A DNA stretch of 64,000 nucleotides from Candidatus Kinetoplastidibacterium crithidiae (GTDB lineage Bacteria > Pseudomonadota > Gammaproteobacteria > Burkholderiales > Burkholderiaceae_B), in assembly GCA_019278155.1 (NCBI GenBank), contig JADMLC010000009.1, positions 1-64,000 on the forward strand, read 5' to 3'. The translations under genes were made by a program, and so were the position numbers. The notes beneath the pieces are model-generated. The model ran no database searches. It was not told the origin of the DNA and was given only the letters and a program-made list of their open reading frames with translations. This document shows positions 19,151-27,665 of this stretch, one piece after another; positions within the stretch are counted from its first letter, which is position 1, and each line of letters begins with the position of its first letter.

Positions 19151-20165
19151 TTGTAAGCAAATATTTGTGAATTGCATATATTAATTTTTCTAAGCCATTT
19201 TTAGTGATGGCAGATATCGTAAATATAGGCCCATCCCATTTGAGTTGTTTCTGAATATTAGATTCTAGTTCCTGTATATCTTGATCTGGGACTAGATCAC
19301 TTTTATTCAGTATTAGCCATCTTTCTTTTTGAGCCAAATCTTCACTATAAGAGGATAATTCTAAAAGAATATCTTTAAAATCTTTTTCAATTTTGCTAAG
19401 ATTTTTTTCATGGTTTATTGATGAAATATCTATAATATGTATTAGTAGTAAAGATCTAGTTAAATGACGTAAAAATAGGTGACCAAGACCAGCTCCTGCT
19501 GAAGCTCCTGGTATAAGACCCGGAATATCGGCTACAGTGAAACTATTAGATTCTGATACACGTACTACGCCTAAATTTGGGTATAAAGTAGTAAATGGGT
19601 ATTCAGCAATTTTTGGTCGTGCATTTGATATTTTTGATATTAACGTGGATTTTCCACTATTCGGTAAACCTAATAAGCCAACATCAGCTAGGATTCTTAA
19701 TTCCAATTGAATTTTATAACTTTCTCCATTTTCACCAAGTGTAAATTGACGAGGGGCTCTATTCACGCTTGATTTAAAGTGCAGATTGCCTAATCCTCCA
19801 CGACCGCCTTTTGCTAAAGTAAAAATATCTCCATTTTTATTCAGATCTGCCAATAATTCATTAGTACTTGCATTTTTTATTAATGTTCCGACTGGAACTT
19901 TGAGGAAAATATCTTCAGCTGCAGCTCCATATTTATCTGATCCTCTTCCATTTTCACCATTTTTTGCTTTAAATATTCTAGTGTAACGGAAATCTACTAG
20001 AGTATTTATGTTATCATCTGCTATGGCGTGTATGCTTCCTCCTCGTCCACCATCTCCTCCGTTAGGTCCTCCTTTAGGTATAAATTTTTCTCTTCTAAAA
20101 CTAGCCACCCCATTACCGCCATTTCCAGCGATAACATCAATTGTTACCTCATCTACAAATTTCAT
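19137..20165 (-). CDS. obgE: Obg-family GTPase (CgtA)
   Basis: ObgE is an essential GTPase of late 50S assembly and stress response. The 342-residue protein has the glycine-rich Obg domain (1-158), then the G domain: G1 GLPNSGKST (166-174), G3 DIPG (213-216) and G4 NKSD (287-290). It is shorter than E. coli ObgE (390) because the acidic C-terminal tail is missing. It follows rpmA on the same strand, the classical rplU-rpmA-obgE order, but a perfect hairpin lies between rpmA and obgE. Its 3' end overlaps the convergent E1-enzyme gene by 14 bp. Confidence 0.96.
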   Translation of the reverse strand: MKFVDEVTIDVIAGNGGNGVASFRREKFIPKGGPNGGDGGRGGSIHAIADDNINTLVDFRYTRIFKAKNGENGRGSDKYGAAAEDIFLKVPVGTLIKNASTNELLADLNKNGDIFTLAKGGRGGLGNLHFKSSVNRAPRQFTLGENGESYKIQLELRILADVGLLGLPNSGKSTLISKISNARPKIAEYPFTTLYPNLGVVRVSESNSFTVADIPGLIPGASAGAGLGHLFLRHLTRSLLLIHIIDISSINHEKNLSKIEKDFKDILLELSSYSEDLAQKERWLILNKSDLVPDQDIQELESNIQKQLKWDGPIFTISAITKNGLEKLIYAIHKYLLTIKKT

Positions 20166-20200
20166 ATTTATTATCGTTATTTAAGAGCAGTTCTTATAAT

Positions 20201-20239
20201 AAAATCGCCTAATGATTATTATTAATATTAGGCGATTTT
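20201..20239 (-). terminator. Terminator or attenuator between rpmA and obgE
   Basis: Arms 20201-20213 and 20227-20239 form a perfect 13-bp stem with a 13-base loop. Read on the minus strand, the stem ends in TTTT and continues T/A rich. It lies 23 bp after the rpmA stop and 35 bp before the obgE start, so it can end the ribosomal transcript or let only part of it continue into obgE. Confidence 0.7.
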
Positions 20240-20262
20240 ATTATGGAACAAATAAAAGGGTT

Positions 20263-20514
20263 TTATAAAACTGAAACAGTTTGTTTTTTTAGTAGACCTT
20301 TTACTTTAAATTGTATAACTCCATTTTTCAAAGCAAATAATGTGTGGTCTTTTCCTATTCCTACATTAATTCCTGGATGAAATTTTGTTCCTCTTTGGCG
20401 AACAATAATTGATCCAGCTGTAATTTGTTGCCCACCAAACATTTTAACTCCTAATCTTTTTGATTCTGAGTCACGACCATTGCGAGTAGAGCCTCCGCCT
20501 TTCTTATGTGCCAT
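20263..20514 (-). CDS. rpmA: 50S ribosomal protein L27
   Basis: L27 contacts the peptidyl-transferase centre and the acceptor end of P-site tRNA. The 83-residue protein has the typical start [18 protein letters not shown] and the conserved [10 protein letters not shown]. It has no cleavable N-terminal extension. It lies 37 bp after rplU and shares its transcript. Confidence 0.98.
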   Translation of the reverse strand: MAHKKGGGSTRNGRDSESKRLGVKMFGGQQITAGSIIVRQRGTKFHPGINVGIGKDHTLFALKNGVIQFKVKGLLKKQTVSVL

Positions 20515-20551
20515 TTTAAATATCCTAAAGTTAAATTTGATTTTTTAGAAA

Positions 20552-20866
20552 CTAATTTGTACAAATTTCCTTGATAATAATTTCAGAATATTTTTGCCTA
20601 TGACCTTGGTGCTTTTGGTAGTGTTTGCGACGTCTAATTTTAAATATTTTTATTTTGTCGTGTTTGCCTTGTGCAAGGATTGTGGCTTTTACTGTTGCTC
20701 CTGATACTGTAGGAGTGCCAATAATTACTTTTTCATCAGATTCCAATAACAGAATTTGATGAAACACAATCTCTTGCCCAATGTCTGCAGGTATCTGTTC
20801 TATTTTGATTTTTTGGCCAGTGGTTATACGATATTGTTTCCCACCAGTTTTTATGACCGCGTACAT
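20552..20866 (-). CDS. rplU: 50S ribosomal protein L21
   Basis: L21 is an early-assembly protein that binds 23S rRNA. The 104-residue protein has the family start [14 protein letters not shown] and the C-terminal [19 protein letters not shown] segment. It is first gene of rplU-rpmA; the promoter should lie in the 460-bp gap upstream. Confidence 0.98.
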   Translation of the reverse strand: MYAVIKTGGKQYRITTGQKIKIEQIPADIGQEIVFHQILLLESDEKVIIGTPTVSGATVKATILAQGKHDKIKIFKIRRRKHYQKHQGHRQKYSEIIIKEICTN

Positions 20867-21326
20867 GGAATTCCCTTATTTGTTATTCAGAATGCTTATA
20901 TGGATAAGTATCTAATCTGTATTTATTTTGCTAAAAATTTTTAGTTTGTTTTTATTATTAATAGACTATTATGATCACAGACAACATTTTGTTCTGTAGA
21001 TATGGTATTTTATTCTTAGATTTCATAAAAGTCAAAACAATAGTCATTACGCATTATAATAGGGTAATTAATTATATTGAAATTATTATTTTTGAGAGCC
21101 TTATTTTCCTATATCTTGGGGTTATAAAAATAGTTATTAATGAGTTTTTTTATTCTAAAATATTTATTTCATGATAGTTAGATAAAATCATGACTTATCG
21201 TTTTATAATATTTTAATCTTTTTGCTTTGGTTTTAGTTTATATATAGTAATATTACTACTTTTTACATGTAGAGTTTTATGTTTCAAGTCTTTTCACTTA
21301 GAATATATTTATGGAGGTGCTAAGGC
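20867..21326. other. 460-bp gap between rplU and the DUF3460 gene
   Basis: This divergent region must hold the promoters of rplU (minus) and of the DUF3460/panC run (plus). A 67-codon frame at 20971-21174 has no recognisable motif and a composition expected of random AT-rich DNA, so I do not call it a gene. No tRNA, repeat or strong hairpin was seen. A strong ribosome-binding site GGAGGTG lies at 21313-21319. Confidence 0.6.
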
Positions 21327-21515
21327 ATGTCAAATCAATATGAATCAGAAATTACTATTTTTTTGCGTAATCTTAAAGAATCAAATCCAGATATAGCATT
21401 AAAGCAATATATTGGGCGTTCAATTTTATGGGATAAAGTTACAGATAAGAAATTAAAAAAGGACTTTGATTATGCAAGAGTTCCACAAAAATCATATGTA
21501 TATCAAGTAGATTGA
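21327..21515 (+). CDS. DUF3460 family protein
   Basis: This 62-residue protein matches my recollection of the betaproteobacterial DUF3460 family. It starts with a YESEIT-like motif, has a central GRSILWDK and ends with RVPQKSYVYQ. Function is unknown. It is soluble, with no membrane segment or cysteines. The ribosome-binding site GGAGGTG is 7 bases before the ATG, among the strongest in the window, which argues for real and efficient translation. In relatives it lies near scpA and panC; scpA is absent here and panC follows after 47 bp. Confidence 0.85.
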   Translation: MSNQYESEITIFLRNLKESNPDIALKQYIGRSILWDKVTDKKLKKDFDYARVPQKSYVYQVD

Positions 21516-21562
21516 TTTATATACATATATTTCTATAAATTGCTATCTTAAATATTGAAAAT

Positions 21563-22420
21563 ATGATAATCGTAAATTCATTTGAAGGAATGCGTGCGCA
21601 TTTAAAAAAAATCAATTCATTGATATCTTTTGTTCCAACAATGGGTAGTCTTCATGATGGCCATTTAAGATTAATTGATAAGGCAAAGAATAATAGTCAG
21701 TATGTTGTTGCTAGTATTTTTGTTAATCGTTTGCAATTCGGTCCAAAAGAGGATTTTGAAAAATATCCAAGAGTAATTGATAATGATATAAATTTGTTGT
21801 CCAAAAATAATTTAGTTGATTTATTATTTATCCCGCAAGAGAATGAAGTTTATCCATTTGAACAAAATTTTTATGTTCATCCTGCAAGTATTATTGCAAA
21901 TGATTTAGAAGGTAAATTTAGACCAAATTTTTTTTCTGGAGTATGTACTGTTCTTTTGAAATTTTTTTCAAATATTAATCCAGACATAGTTGTTTTAGGT
22001 AAAAAAGATTTTCAACAACTTGTTATTGTTGAAAATATGTGTCGCCAATTTAGATTGCCTATCAAAGTTATAGGTCAAGATACTGTTCGTTGTAGTGATG
22101 GCTTAGCATTTTCTTCACGAAATGTTTATTTGAGTAGGTCAGAGAGAATCGAAGCTCCTCATTTATATAGTGCATTAAAAGGAATCAAGAAACATATCGG
22201 TTTACATGCTGACATAAAATTAGATCAATTGATAGAGTTAGAAAATAACGCTTCTTCTGAATTAAATGCTCGAGGATGGAAAACGGACTATATTACGATT
22301 CGTAGAAGATCTGATTTGTCTGTTTTAAATACGGATGATATTGAAAGAAAAACATCTTTAGTAGTTTTAGGTGCTGCCACTTTAGGCAACACCAGATTGA
22401 TAGATAATATAGAAATTTAA
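21563..22420 (+). CDS. panC: Pantothenate synthetase
   Basis: PanC joins pantoate and beta-alanine with ATP to give pantothenate, the precursor of CoA. The 285-residue protein has the HIGH-like nucleotide motif PTMGSLHDGH (25-34), the KDFQQL motif and SSRNVYLS, all at family positions. The length fits E. coli PanC (283). It lies downstream of the DUF3460 gene and converges on hemL with a 4-bp gap. No other pan gene is in the window. Confidence 0.96.
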   Translation: MIIVNSFEGMRAHLKKINSLISFVPTMGSLHDGHLRLIDKAKNNSQYVVASIFVNRLQFGPKEDFEKYPRVIDNDINLLSKNNLVDLLFIPQENEVYPFEQNFYVHPASIIANDLEGKFRPNFFSGVCTVLLKFFSNINPDIVVLGKKDFQQLVIVENMCRQFRLPIKVIGQDTVRCSDGLAFSSRNVYLSRSERIEAPHLYSALKGIKKHIGLHADIKLDQLIELENNASSELNARGWKTDYITIRRRSDLSVLNTDDIERKTSLVVLGAATLGNTRLIDNIEI

Positions 22421-22424
22421 TTTA

Positions 22425-23705
22425 CTACGAGATTTCCTTGAATGATTTATCTGCGATATGTAGGGTTTCCTCAATAATATTATCTGTATGAGTATAAGAT
22501 ACAAAGCCAGCTTCAAATGCAGATGGTGATAAATATACTCCTTTGTTTAACATGCTATTAAAGAATTTTTTGAAGAGATCACTGTTAAAATTTTTTGTTT
22601 CTGCAAATGAAGTTGGTATTTTTTCACAGAAATAAAGGCCAAACATCCCTCCAATGTAATCTGATGATATTTTGAATCCATTTTTTCTGCCAATTTCTTG
22701 TAGACCACTAGAAAGTTTTTCTGTCTGAGTAGAAAGTTTTTCATAAAAGCCAGATTCTTCTATTATTTCTAAGGTTTTAATACCAGCAGCAACAGCCACA
22801 GGATTTCCTGATAAAGTGCCTGCTTGATAAACTTTTCCTTCTGGAGCAAGATGGCTCATTATTTCATTTTTGCCGCCTATTGCGCCAATTGGCATTCCTC
22901 CTCCAATTATTTTTGCAAAAGTTGTAATGTCTGGGAGTATGTTTAGCATTCCTTGTACTCCAGTGGGTCCTACTCTAAAACCTGTCATTACTTCATCAAA
23001 TATTAGTAGTGATTTGTGTTGTTCAGTTATAGTTCTTAGATTCTCTAGAAATCCTTGTTTTGGTTTAACCATATTCATATTGCCAGCAATTGGCTCTACA
23101 ATTATGCAAGCTATTTCATGACCATATTTCTGAAAAACTTCTTTTACTATATCACTATTGTTGTATTCTAAGCTTATAGTATCTTTTACAAAATTTTCAG
23201 GAACTCCTGCAGAACTAGGATTTCCAAAAGTTAGCAGGCCAGACCCAGCTTTTACTAATAGGCTGTCAGAATGACCATGATAACACCCTTCGAATTTTAC
23301 TATCTTTGTTCTTCCTGTATATCCTCGAGCTAAACGAATAGCGGTCATTGTTGCTTCTGTCCCAGAATTTACTAAGCGAATTTTATCTATAGAAGGTATT
23401 CGTGATACTAACATTTCAGCTAGAATTACTTCACCTTTTGTTGGGGCTCCAAATGAAAGACCATCTTTTGCCGCTTTAGTGACTGCTTCAATTACTTCTG
23501 GATGTGCATGTCCAAGGATTGCAGGACCCCAAGACCCAACATAATCAATATATTTTTTTCCTTCTATATCCCAAATATAAGGTCCTGATGCTTTTTCTAT
23601 AAATTTAGGAGTTCCTCCAACAGATAGGAAGGCACGTACTGGTGAATTTACTCCTCCAGGAATAAATCTAGAAGCTTTTTTGAAAATCTCTGAGTTATTT
23701 GTCAT
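22425..23705 (-). CDS. hemL: Glutamate-1-semialdehyde 2,1-aminomutase
   Basis: HemL converts glutamate-1-semialdehyde to 5-aminolevulinate in the C5 route to heme. With the start at 23705 (N-terminus [14 protein letters not shown]) the protein has 426 residues, the same as E. coli. PLP lysine Lys265 in [10 protein letters not shown] and the GSGTEA-type loop [16 protein letters not shown] are present. The longer frame would add 30 residues that overlap thiE in another frame and are not homologous. The start overlaps the end of thiE by 11 bp, so the two are translationally linked. Confidence 0.97.
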   Translation of the reverse strand: MTNNSEIFKKASRFIPGGVNSPVRAFLSVGGTPKFIEKASGPYIWDIEGKKYIDYVGSWGPAILGHAHPEVIEAVTKAAKDGLSFGAPTKGEVILAEMLVSRIPSIDKIRLVNSGTEATMTAIRLARGYTGRTKIVKFEGCYHGHSDSLLVKAGSGLLTFGNPSSAGVPENFVKDTISLEYNNSDIVKEVFQKYGHEIACIIVEPIAGNMNMVKPKQGFLENLRTITEQHKSLLIFDEVMTGFRVGPTGVQGMLNILPDITTFAKIIGGGMPIGAIGGKNEIMSHLAPEGKVYQAGTLSGNPVAVAAGIKTLEIIEESGFYEKLSTQTEKLSSGLQEIGRKNGFKISSDYIGGMFGLYFCEKIPTSFAETKNFNSDLFKKFFNSMLNKGVYLSPSAFEAGFVSYTHTDNIIEETLHIADKSFKEIS

Positions 23706-24357
23706 TATCTTGGTCTCTTTTAATGAAGTGAGAAGAAAGAGCTTGAGCTGTTTCAAAAATGTTATCAGCTTCGAAAAGCCCATTAAGAACAGCAATATTA
23801 TCTACATTGGAATCAATAACTTTTTTCGCATTACCAATATTAATCCCCCCTATGGCTACTATTGAATAAGGCTTGTTAATGCTAATTTTGCTTCTAGCTT
23901 TTTTAATTTCATTTAAAGAAATATGACAAGCTAGTGGTTTGGTAGTTGAGTTGAATACAGCTCCAAATGCAACATAATCTACACCTGCTTGTATTAGCAT
24001 TTTTGCTCTGTTAATATCATTATAGCAAGAGACTCCTACTATAAGGTTTTTATCAATTTTATTTTTAATGCTACTTGAGTCAAAATCATCAATTCCAAGA
24101 TGACATCCATCAGCCTTATATTCTAAGGCGAGCTCCCAAAAATCATTTATTATAAATTTAACATTAACATCTTGACATACTTTGCATAGTTCACTTGTTT
24201 GCAGCTTTATTTTTGCATATGTTGTTTTTTTTCTTCTTAATTGTAGTATTTTCATTCCACCTTTAGCTGCACTAATTACTGCTTTGATAAGTCTTTTAGT
24301 ATCATCCCATTCTGGAGTGATTCCATATAGCCCAATTGGTAGTTTTGATTTTTGCAT
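23695..24357 (-). CDS. thiE: Thiamine-phosphate synthase
   Basis: ThiE couples the pyrimidine and thiazole moieties to thiamine monophosphate. The 220-residue TIM barrel shows ILQLRRKKT, the metal-binding IINDFWELA, the CHLG motif, [17 protein letters not shown] and IVAIGGI, in the family order. The usual Gln after HLG is Ile, a mild deviation. It lies upstream of hemL with an 11-bp overlap. No other thiamine gene is visible, so its substrates may come by salvage or from genes elsewhere. Confidence 0.92.
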   Translation of the reverse strand: MQKSKLPIGLYGITPEWDDTKRLIKAVISAAKGGMKILQLRRKKTTYAKIKLQTSELCKVCQDVNVKFIINDFWELALEYKADGCHLGIDDFDSSSIKNKIDKNLIVGVSCYNDINRAKMLIQAGVDYVAFGAVFNSTTKPLACHISLNEIKKARSKISINKPYSIVAIGGINIGNAKKVIDSNVDNIAVLNGLFEADNIFETAQALSSHFIKRDQDNDK

Positions 24358-24486
24358 ATTATGATTTATTAAATAAATTTTAAAATTAGTGATAATATTG
24401 ATAATAATTCAATTAAAATGAGATATATATAAAATTATTAAACTAGGATTGTTAAATTATACATTTTTTTATTTCTAGGGGTTGGT

Positions 24487-24651
24487 ATGCGTACATGGAT
24501 GTGTTTGATTTGTGGCTGGATATATGATGAAAACACAGGTTTACCTGATGAGGGAATCTCTCCTGGAACAAAATGGGAAGATATTCCACCGAATTGGGTT
24601 TGTCCGGAATGTGGTGCTAGAAAAGAAGATTTTGAATTAATGGAAATTTGA
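24487..24651 (+). CDS. Rubredoxin
   Basis: This 54-residue protein carries one iron on four cysteines: Cys6 and Cys9 (CLICG), Cys39 and Cys42 (CPECG). The conserved aromatic/acidic core (YDENTG, PGTKWEDIP, WVCP) is intact. It would act as a small one-electron carrier in the cytoplasm; the partner reductase is not in the window. The frame is too short for many automated calls. It is divergent from thiE and 41 bp before ruvX, matching the rubredoxin-(algH)-ruvX order I recall from Bordetella, with algH missing. Confidence 0.95.
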   Translation: MRTWMCLICGWIYDENTGLPDEGISPGTKWEDIPPNWVCPECGARKEDFELMEI

Positions 24652-24692
24652 TTTTTTACTTAGTGTAATTAAATTAATTTGTTCTAGTTTTT

Positions 24693-25094
24693 ATGGAAAA
24701 AGAAATATTGTTAGCATTCGACTATGGAGAAAAGAAAATTGGTGTTGCTATAGGTAATACTTTTAGTTTTACATCTAGACCATTAGAAATAGTCTCTAAT
24801 CATAATAAAAATGATTGTTTAGCCAGATTGGGTTATCTCATCGATCATTGGGGAGTAAATAGGGTAATAGTAGGATTATCTTTAGATCTTAATGGGTCTG
24901 AGCAAATGATCACGGCATCTATTTATAGATTTGTTAAAAGATTGAAAGATAAGTTTCAGGTTACTGTTGAATTAGTAGATGAAAGCTATTCTAGCATGGA
25001 GGCACAGTCGTTGTTAGGAAAAAATGATAAGGATGATGATGCAATTGCTGCCGCTTTAATTATGCAAAGATATTTTAATTCCTTATCTATATAA
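24693..25094 (+). CDS. ruvX: Holliday-junction resolvase-like RNase (YqgF)
   Basis: The 133-residue RNase H-fold protein is of the YqgF/RuvX family, implicated in 16S rRNA 5'-end maturation and possibly Holliday-junction processing. The N-terminal AFDYGEKKIGVAIG holds the first catalytic Asp, VIVGLSL follows, and VDESYSSMEAQ has the acidic residue of the second motif. DDDAIAAALIMQ ends the fold. It lies 41 bp after rubredoxin and converges on apaH with 8 bp between the stops. Confidence 0.93.
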   Translation: MEKEILLAFDYGEKKIGVAIGNTFSFTSRPLEIVSNHNKNDCLARLGYLIDHWGVNRVIVGLSLDLNGSEQMITASIYRFVKRLKDKFQVTVELVDESYSSMEAQSLLGKNDKDDDAIAAALIMQRYFNSLSI

Positions 25095-25102
25095 AGGTTA
25101 TA

Positions 25103-25933
25103 TTATTTGACTAGTAAATCTTTGCAAGATGTTTGTATGATTTTTTTATCGTTTAAACGCATGGCTGTCATTTTTCTTCCCCAAACACATCCACTATCTA
25201 GGCACATTATATTTTCTTTTATCAACAATCCCAAAGATGACCAATGTCCAAATACTATTTTGATATTTTCAGTTGCTCTGTTTGGCATATTGAACCATGG
25301 TATCAGTTGTTTTGTTTCCTGACTTTCTGGGGATTTTTTTTGAGAAAAATTCATGCTGCCATCAACATTGCAAAATCTAATTCTTGTCAATGCATTAACT
25401 ATAGCTCTTATTCTTTTTCCTCCAATTAAATCATCACTCCATCTTGTTACTTTGTCTCCAAAAATTTTTTTTATGTTTTTTTGCCAATTTGCACTTCTTA
25501 ATAATTCTTGTATTTCAGATGCTAATGACATAACTTTATTAATATCCCATTGCGGCAATACCCCAGCATGTACCATTAAATAATTATGTTCAAAATGAGC
25601 TAATGGCCTATGTCTTAACCAATTTATAATATCTGTTGAGTTAGAAGAATTTAGGATATCATTAAGGCAATCTGATTTAGAATGTTCTTTTAAGCCAGCA
25701 AAAATACCCAATAAATTTAGATCATGATTACCAAGAACACAAACTGATTTTTCGTCAAGAGACATAATATATTCAATGGTTTTCAAAGAATCTGGCCCTC
25801 TATTTACAAGATCACCTGCGAACCAAAAACGAGTGTTCGGATTACTTATAAGATCTTCATGAGATAATAATTTTTTTAGATGACAAAAACATCCTTGTAC
25901 ATCACCAATAACCCAAGTATTTTCTTCCTTCAC
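25103..25933 (-). CDS. apaH: Diadenosine tetraphosphatase (symmetrical)
   Basis: ApaH hydrolyses Ap4A to two ADP and can also remove Np4 caps from RNA. The 276-residue metallophosphatase has the standard motifs: IGDVQGC (metal ligands), FAGDLVNRGPDSL and LGNHD, then a C-terminal FGHWSSLG. Length fits E. coli (280). Upstream on this strand is a 180-bp stretch and then the decayed lptG. Confidence 0.95.
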   Translation of the reverse strand: MKEENTWVIGDVQGCFCHLKKLLSHEDLISNPNTRFWFAGDLVNRGPDSLKTIEYIMSLDEKSVCVLGNHDLNLLGIFAGLKEHSKSDCLNDILNSSNSTDIINWLRHRPLAHFEHNYLMVHAGVLPQWDINKVMSLASEIQELLRSANWQKNIKKIFGDKVTRWSDDLIGGKRIRAIVNALTRIRFCNVDGSMNFSQKKSPESQETKQLIPWFNMPNRATENIKIVFGHWSSLGLLIKENIMCLDSGCVWGRKMTAMRLNDKKIIQTSCKDLLVK

Positions 25934-26115
25934 TTTGTTCCTTTGAGAATATTTTTCTAAATTGCTTCTTATCTTTGATAAGTTTTATGTGCTATTAATA
26001 TACTAATCAGTACCGTTAAGCAAAAAACATTATAGACAATAACCTAATTATATATTGGCATGTCTTGTAGACTTATGTTTTGCAATAGTTCCTAAAGTTA
26101 TAGATAAAAATCTTA

Positions 26116-26705
26116 TTATCTAAATTTGTCTTCTCTTGATTGTATAATGACTAAATGTATAGCTATTGAGATCATTATGAAAAAGTTGATGGGACTAAAG
26201 ATCTTTCTATAGAAAGCTGTTTTTTGTTTATAGGCATCTATTTTAGAATTTTTTGTATTATTTATATAATTAACTAATATTTTCATGGACATATGATCTG
26301 GGTTTAATATGCTATATATTATTGTTTTATAATTTAATGAAGTTGTTATTTCTAAATAATCTAATACATCTTTAGAAAAATATTTTTTATGGTTATTCTC
26401 AAGTAATTTATTAAGAATGGTTACTTCATTTAAAGCAAGATTATTATGGATAAATTGTCTTTTTTTTGCAATTGTTAGATTTAATAATTCTAGATCTTTA
26501 GAGAGTTCATAAATATAGTTGTTGTTATAGTCCATAAAAATTTTAAATTGCTTATTCCTGAGGTTTTTAAAATTACAATCTCGTTATTACTACCATAGAT
26601 CATTGCTATTGATACAGTTGCTCCTTTTAACAAAGAAATAGGTAGTATTGTATATAAGTAGTTAGGAATTTTTAGAAGATGTATATGAATTATTTCTTTA
26701 TACAC
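26116..26705 (-). pseudogene. lptG: Decayed lptG (LPS export permease)
   Basis: Two overlapping minus-strand frames are fragments of one LptG-like permease. Fragment 1 (26490-26705, from a GTG) has the second-helix region YTILPISLLKGATVS followed by NNEIVILKTSGIS, matching the LptG pattern of a helix, then SE-x-V-x-x-ASG. Fragment 2 (26116-26535) is in another frame and keeps the end of the periplasmic domain (ILNPDHMSMKILVNYI) and the helix after it (FYRKIFSPINFFIMISIA). The N-terminal helix, much of the periplasmic domain and the last helices are gone. A frameshift plus deletions best explains this. LptG with LptF and LptB extracts lipopolysaccharide. No lptF is adjacent. Confidence 0.82.
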
Positions 26706-26709
26706 ATGA

Positions 26710-27573
26710 TTATGATATTAGTTGTCGTAGTTTATGTAATACCGTATTGGTTTCAGGTCTAATCCCATGCCATATAAAAAAACTTTCAGCTGCCTGTTCT
26801 ATTAACATACCAAGTCCATCAACACACTGTGTAGCTCCTTCATTTTCAGATTTTAATAAGAATGAAGTTTTGTGGGGGGCATACATGATATCGTATGCTA
26901 ATGATTTTTTTGGATTGAATATTAATTCTGGTAAATTTAAATTTTCTCCATTTAGTTCACTAGCTGTAGTATTAATGACTATATCCCATGGTCTATCTGA
27001 GTTAGTTTCACTTAGACCACCATAGCTTATTTTTATATTTGTTTTTATTATTGTTGATTGCGTGAAATCATTCAATAGATTTTCTGCATTAATTTTTGTG
27101 CGGTTAACTATATGTATTTTTGATGGATTAGAGAGAATTAATGGCTCTAGAATGCCTCTGGCAGCTCCACCAGCTCCGATAATTAATACGTTAGCATTGT
27201 TCAAGTTAAAATTCAGACGATGAAGGTCTTTTAATAAGCCAACCCCATCCGTGTTACATCCATACAGTTTGTTATCTGTTTTCCAAATAGTATTAATAGC
27301 TTTGGCTAGTTTAGCCCTTTCAGAAATATTGTTATAAGGAATTATTTCGAATGCTTTTTTTTTGAAAGGAACCGTTATATTTAATCCAAATCCATTTGAT
27401 TCAAAGAAGTCTTTTATTGTTTTTGAGAAATGATCTTCTGATGTAAGAATTTTATCATATTTTATTGATATTCCTGTCTGCATAGAAAATTCATTGTGGA
27501 TTATTGGTGATTTGCTATGCTCTATTGGATTTCCAACAACTGCATAGCAAGGAATATTGTGTTTAATAAGCAT
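26710..27573 (-). CDS. aroE: Shikimate dehydrogenase
   Basis: AroE reduces 3-dehydroshikimate to shikimate with NADPH. The 287-residue protein has the substrate motif NPIEHSKSP (15-23), NITVPFK with catalytic Lys71, NTDG including Asp109, and the NADPH loop IGAGGAARG. The stop lies only 5 bases from the start of the lptG remnant, so flanking sequence has probably been deleted. It is 92 bp after the RNB exonuclease gene on the same strand. Confidence 0.96.
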   Translation of the reverse strand: MLIKHNIPCYAVVGNPIEHSKSPIIHNEFSMQTGISIKYDKILTSEDHFSKTIKDFFESNGFGLNITVPFKKKAFEIIPYNNISERAKLAKAINTIWKTDNKLYGCNTDGVGLLKDLHRLNFNLNNANVLIIGAGGAARGILEPLILSNPSKIHIVNRTKINAENLLNDFTQSTIIKTNIKISYGGLSETNSDRPWDIVINTTASELNGENLNLPELIFNPKKSLAYDIMYAPHKTSFLLKSENEGATQCVDGLGMLIEQAAESFFIWHGIRPETNTVLHKLRQLIS

Positions 27574-27665
27574 ATTAATTCTCTGAAAAAAATAAGACTA
27601 CAATAGATATATTCATTATTGTTAATTATCGCTTGTTTGTTTATAACGTAAAGCAAAAGTTTTGA

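Noticed and set aside
20971..21174. 67-codon plus-strand frame in the rplU gap
   Set aside because: No recognisable motif, no ribosome-binding site, and Ile/Phe-rich composition expected from random AT-rich DNA.
26116..26535. Calling the second lptG fragment an independent small membrane protein
   Set aside because: Its C-terminal half aligns in order with the end of the LptG periplasmic domain and following helix, and the piece before it lies in the adjacent frame; decay is the simpler reading.
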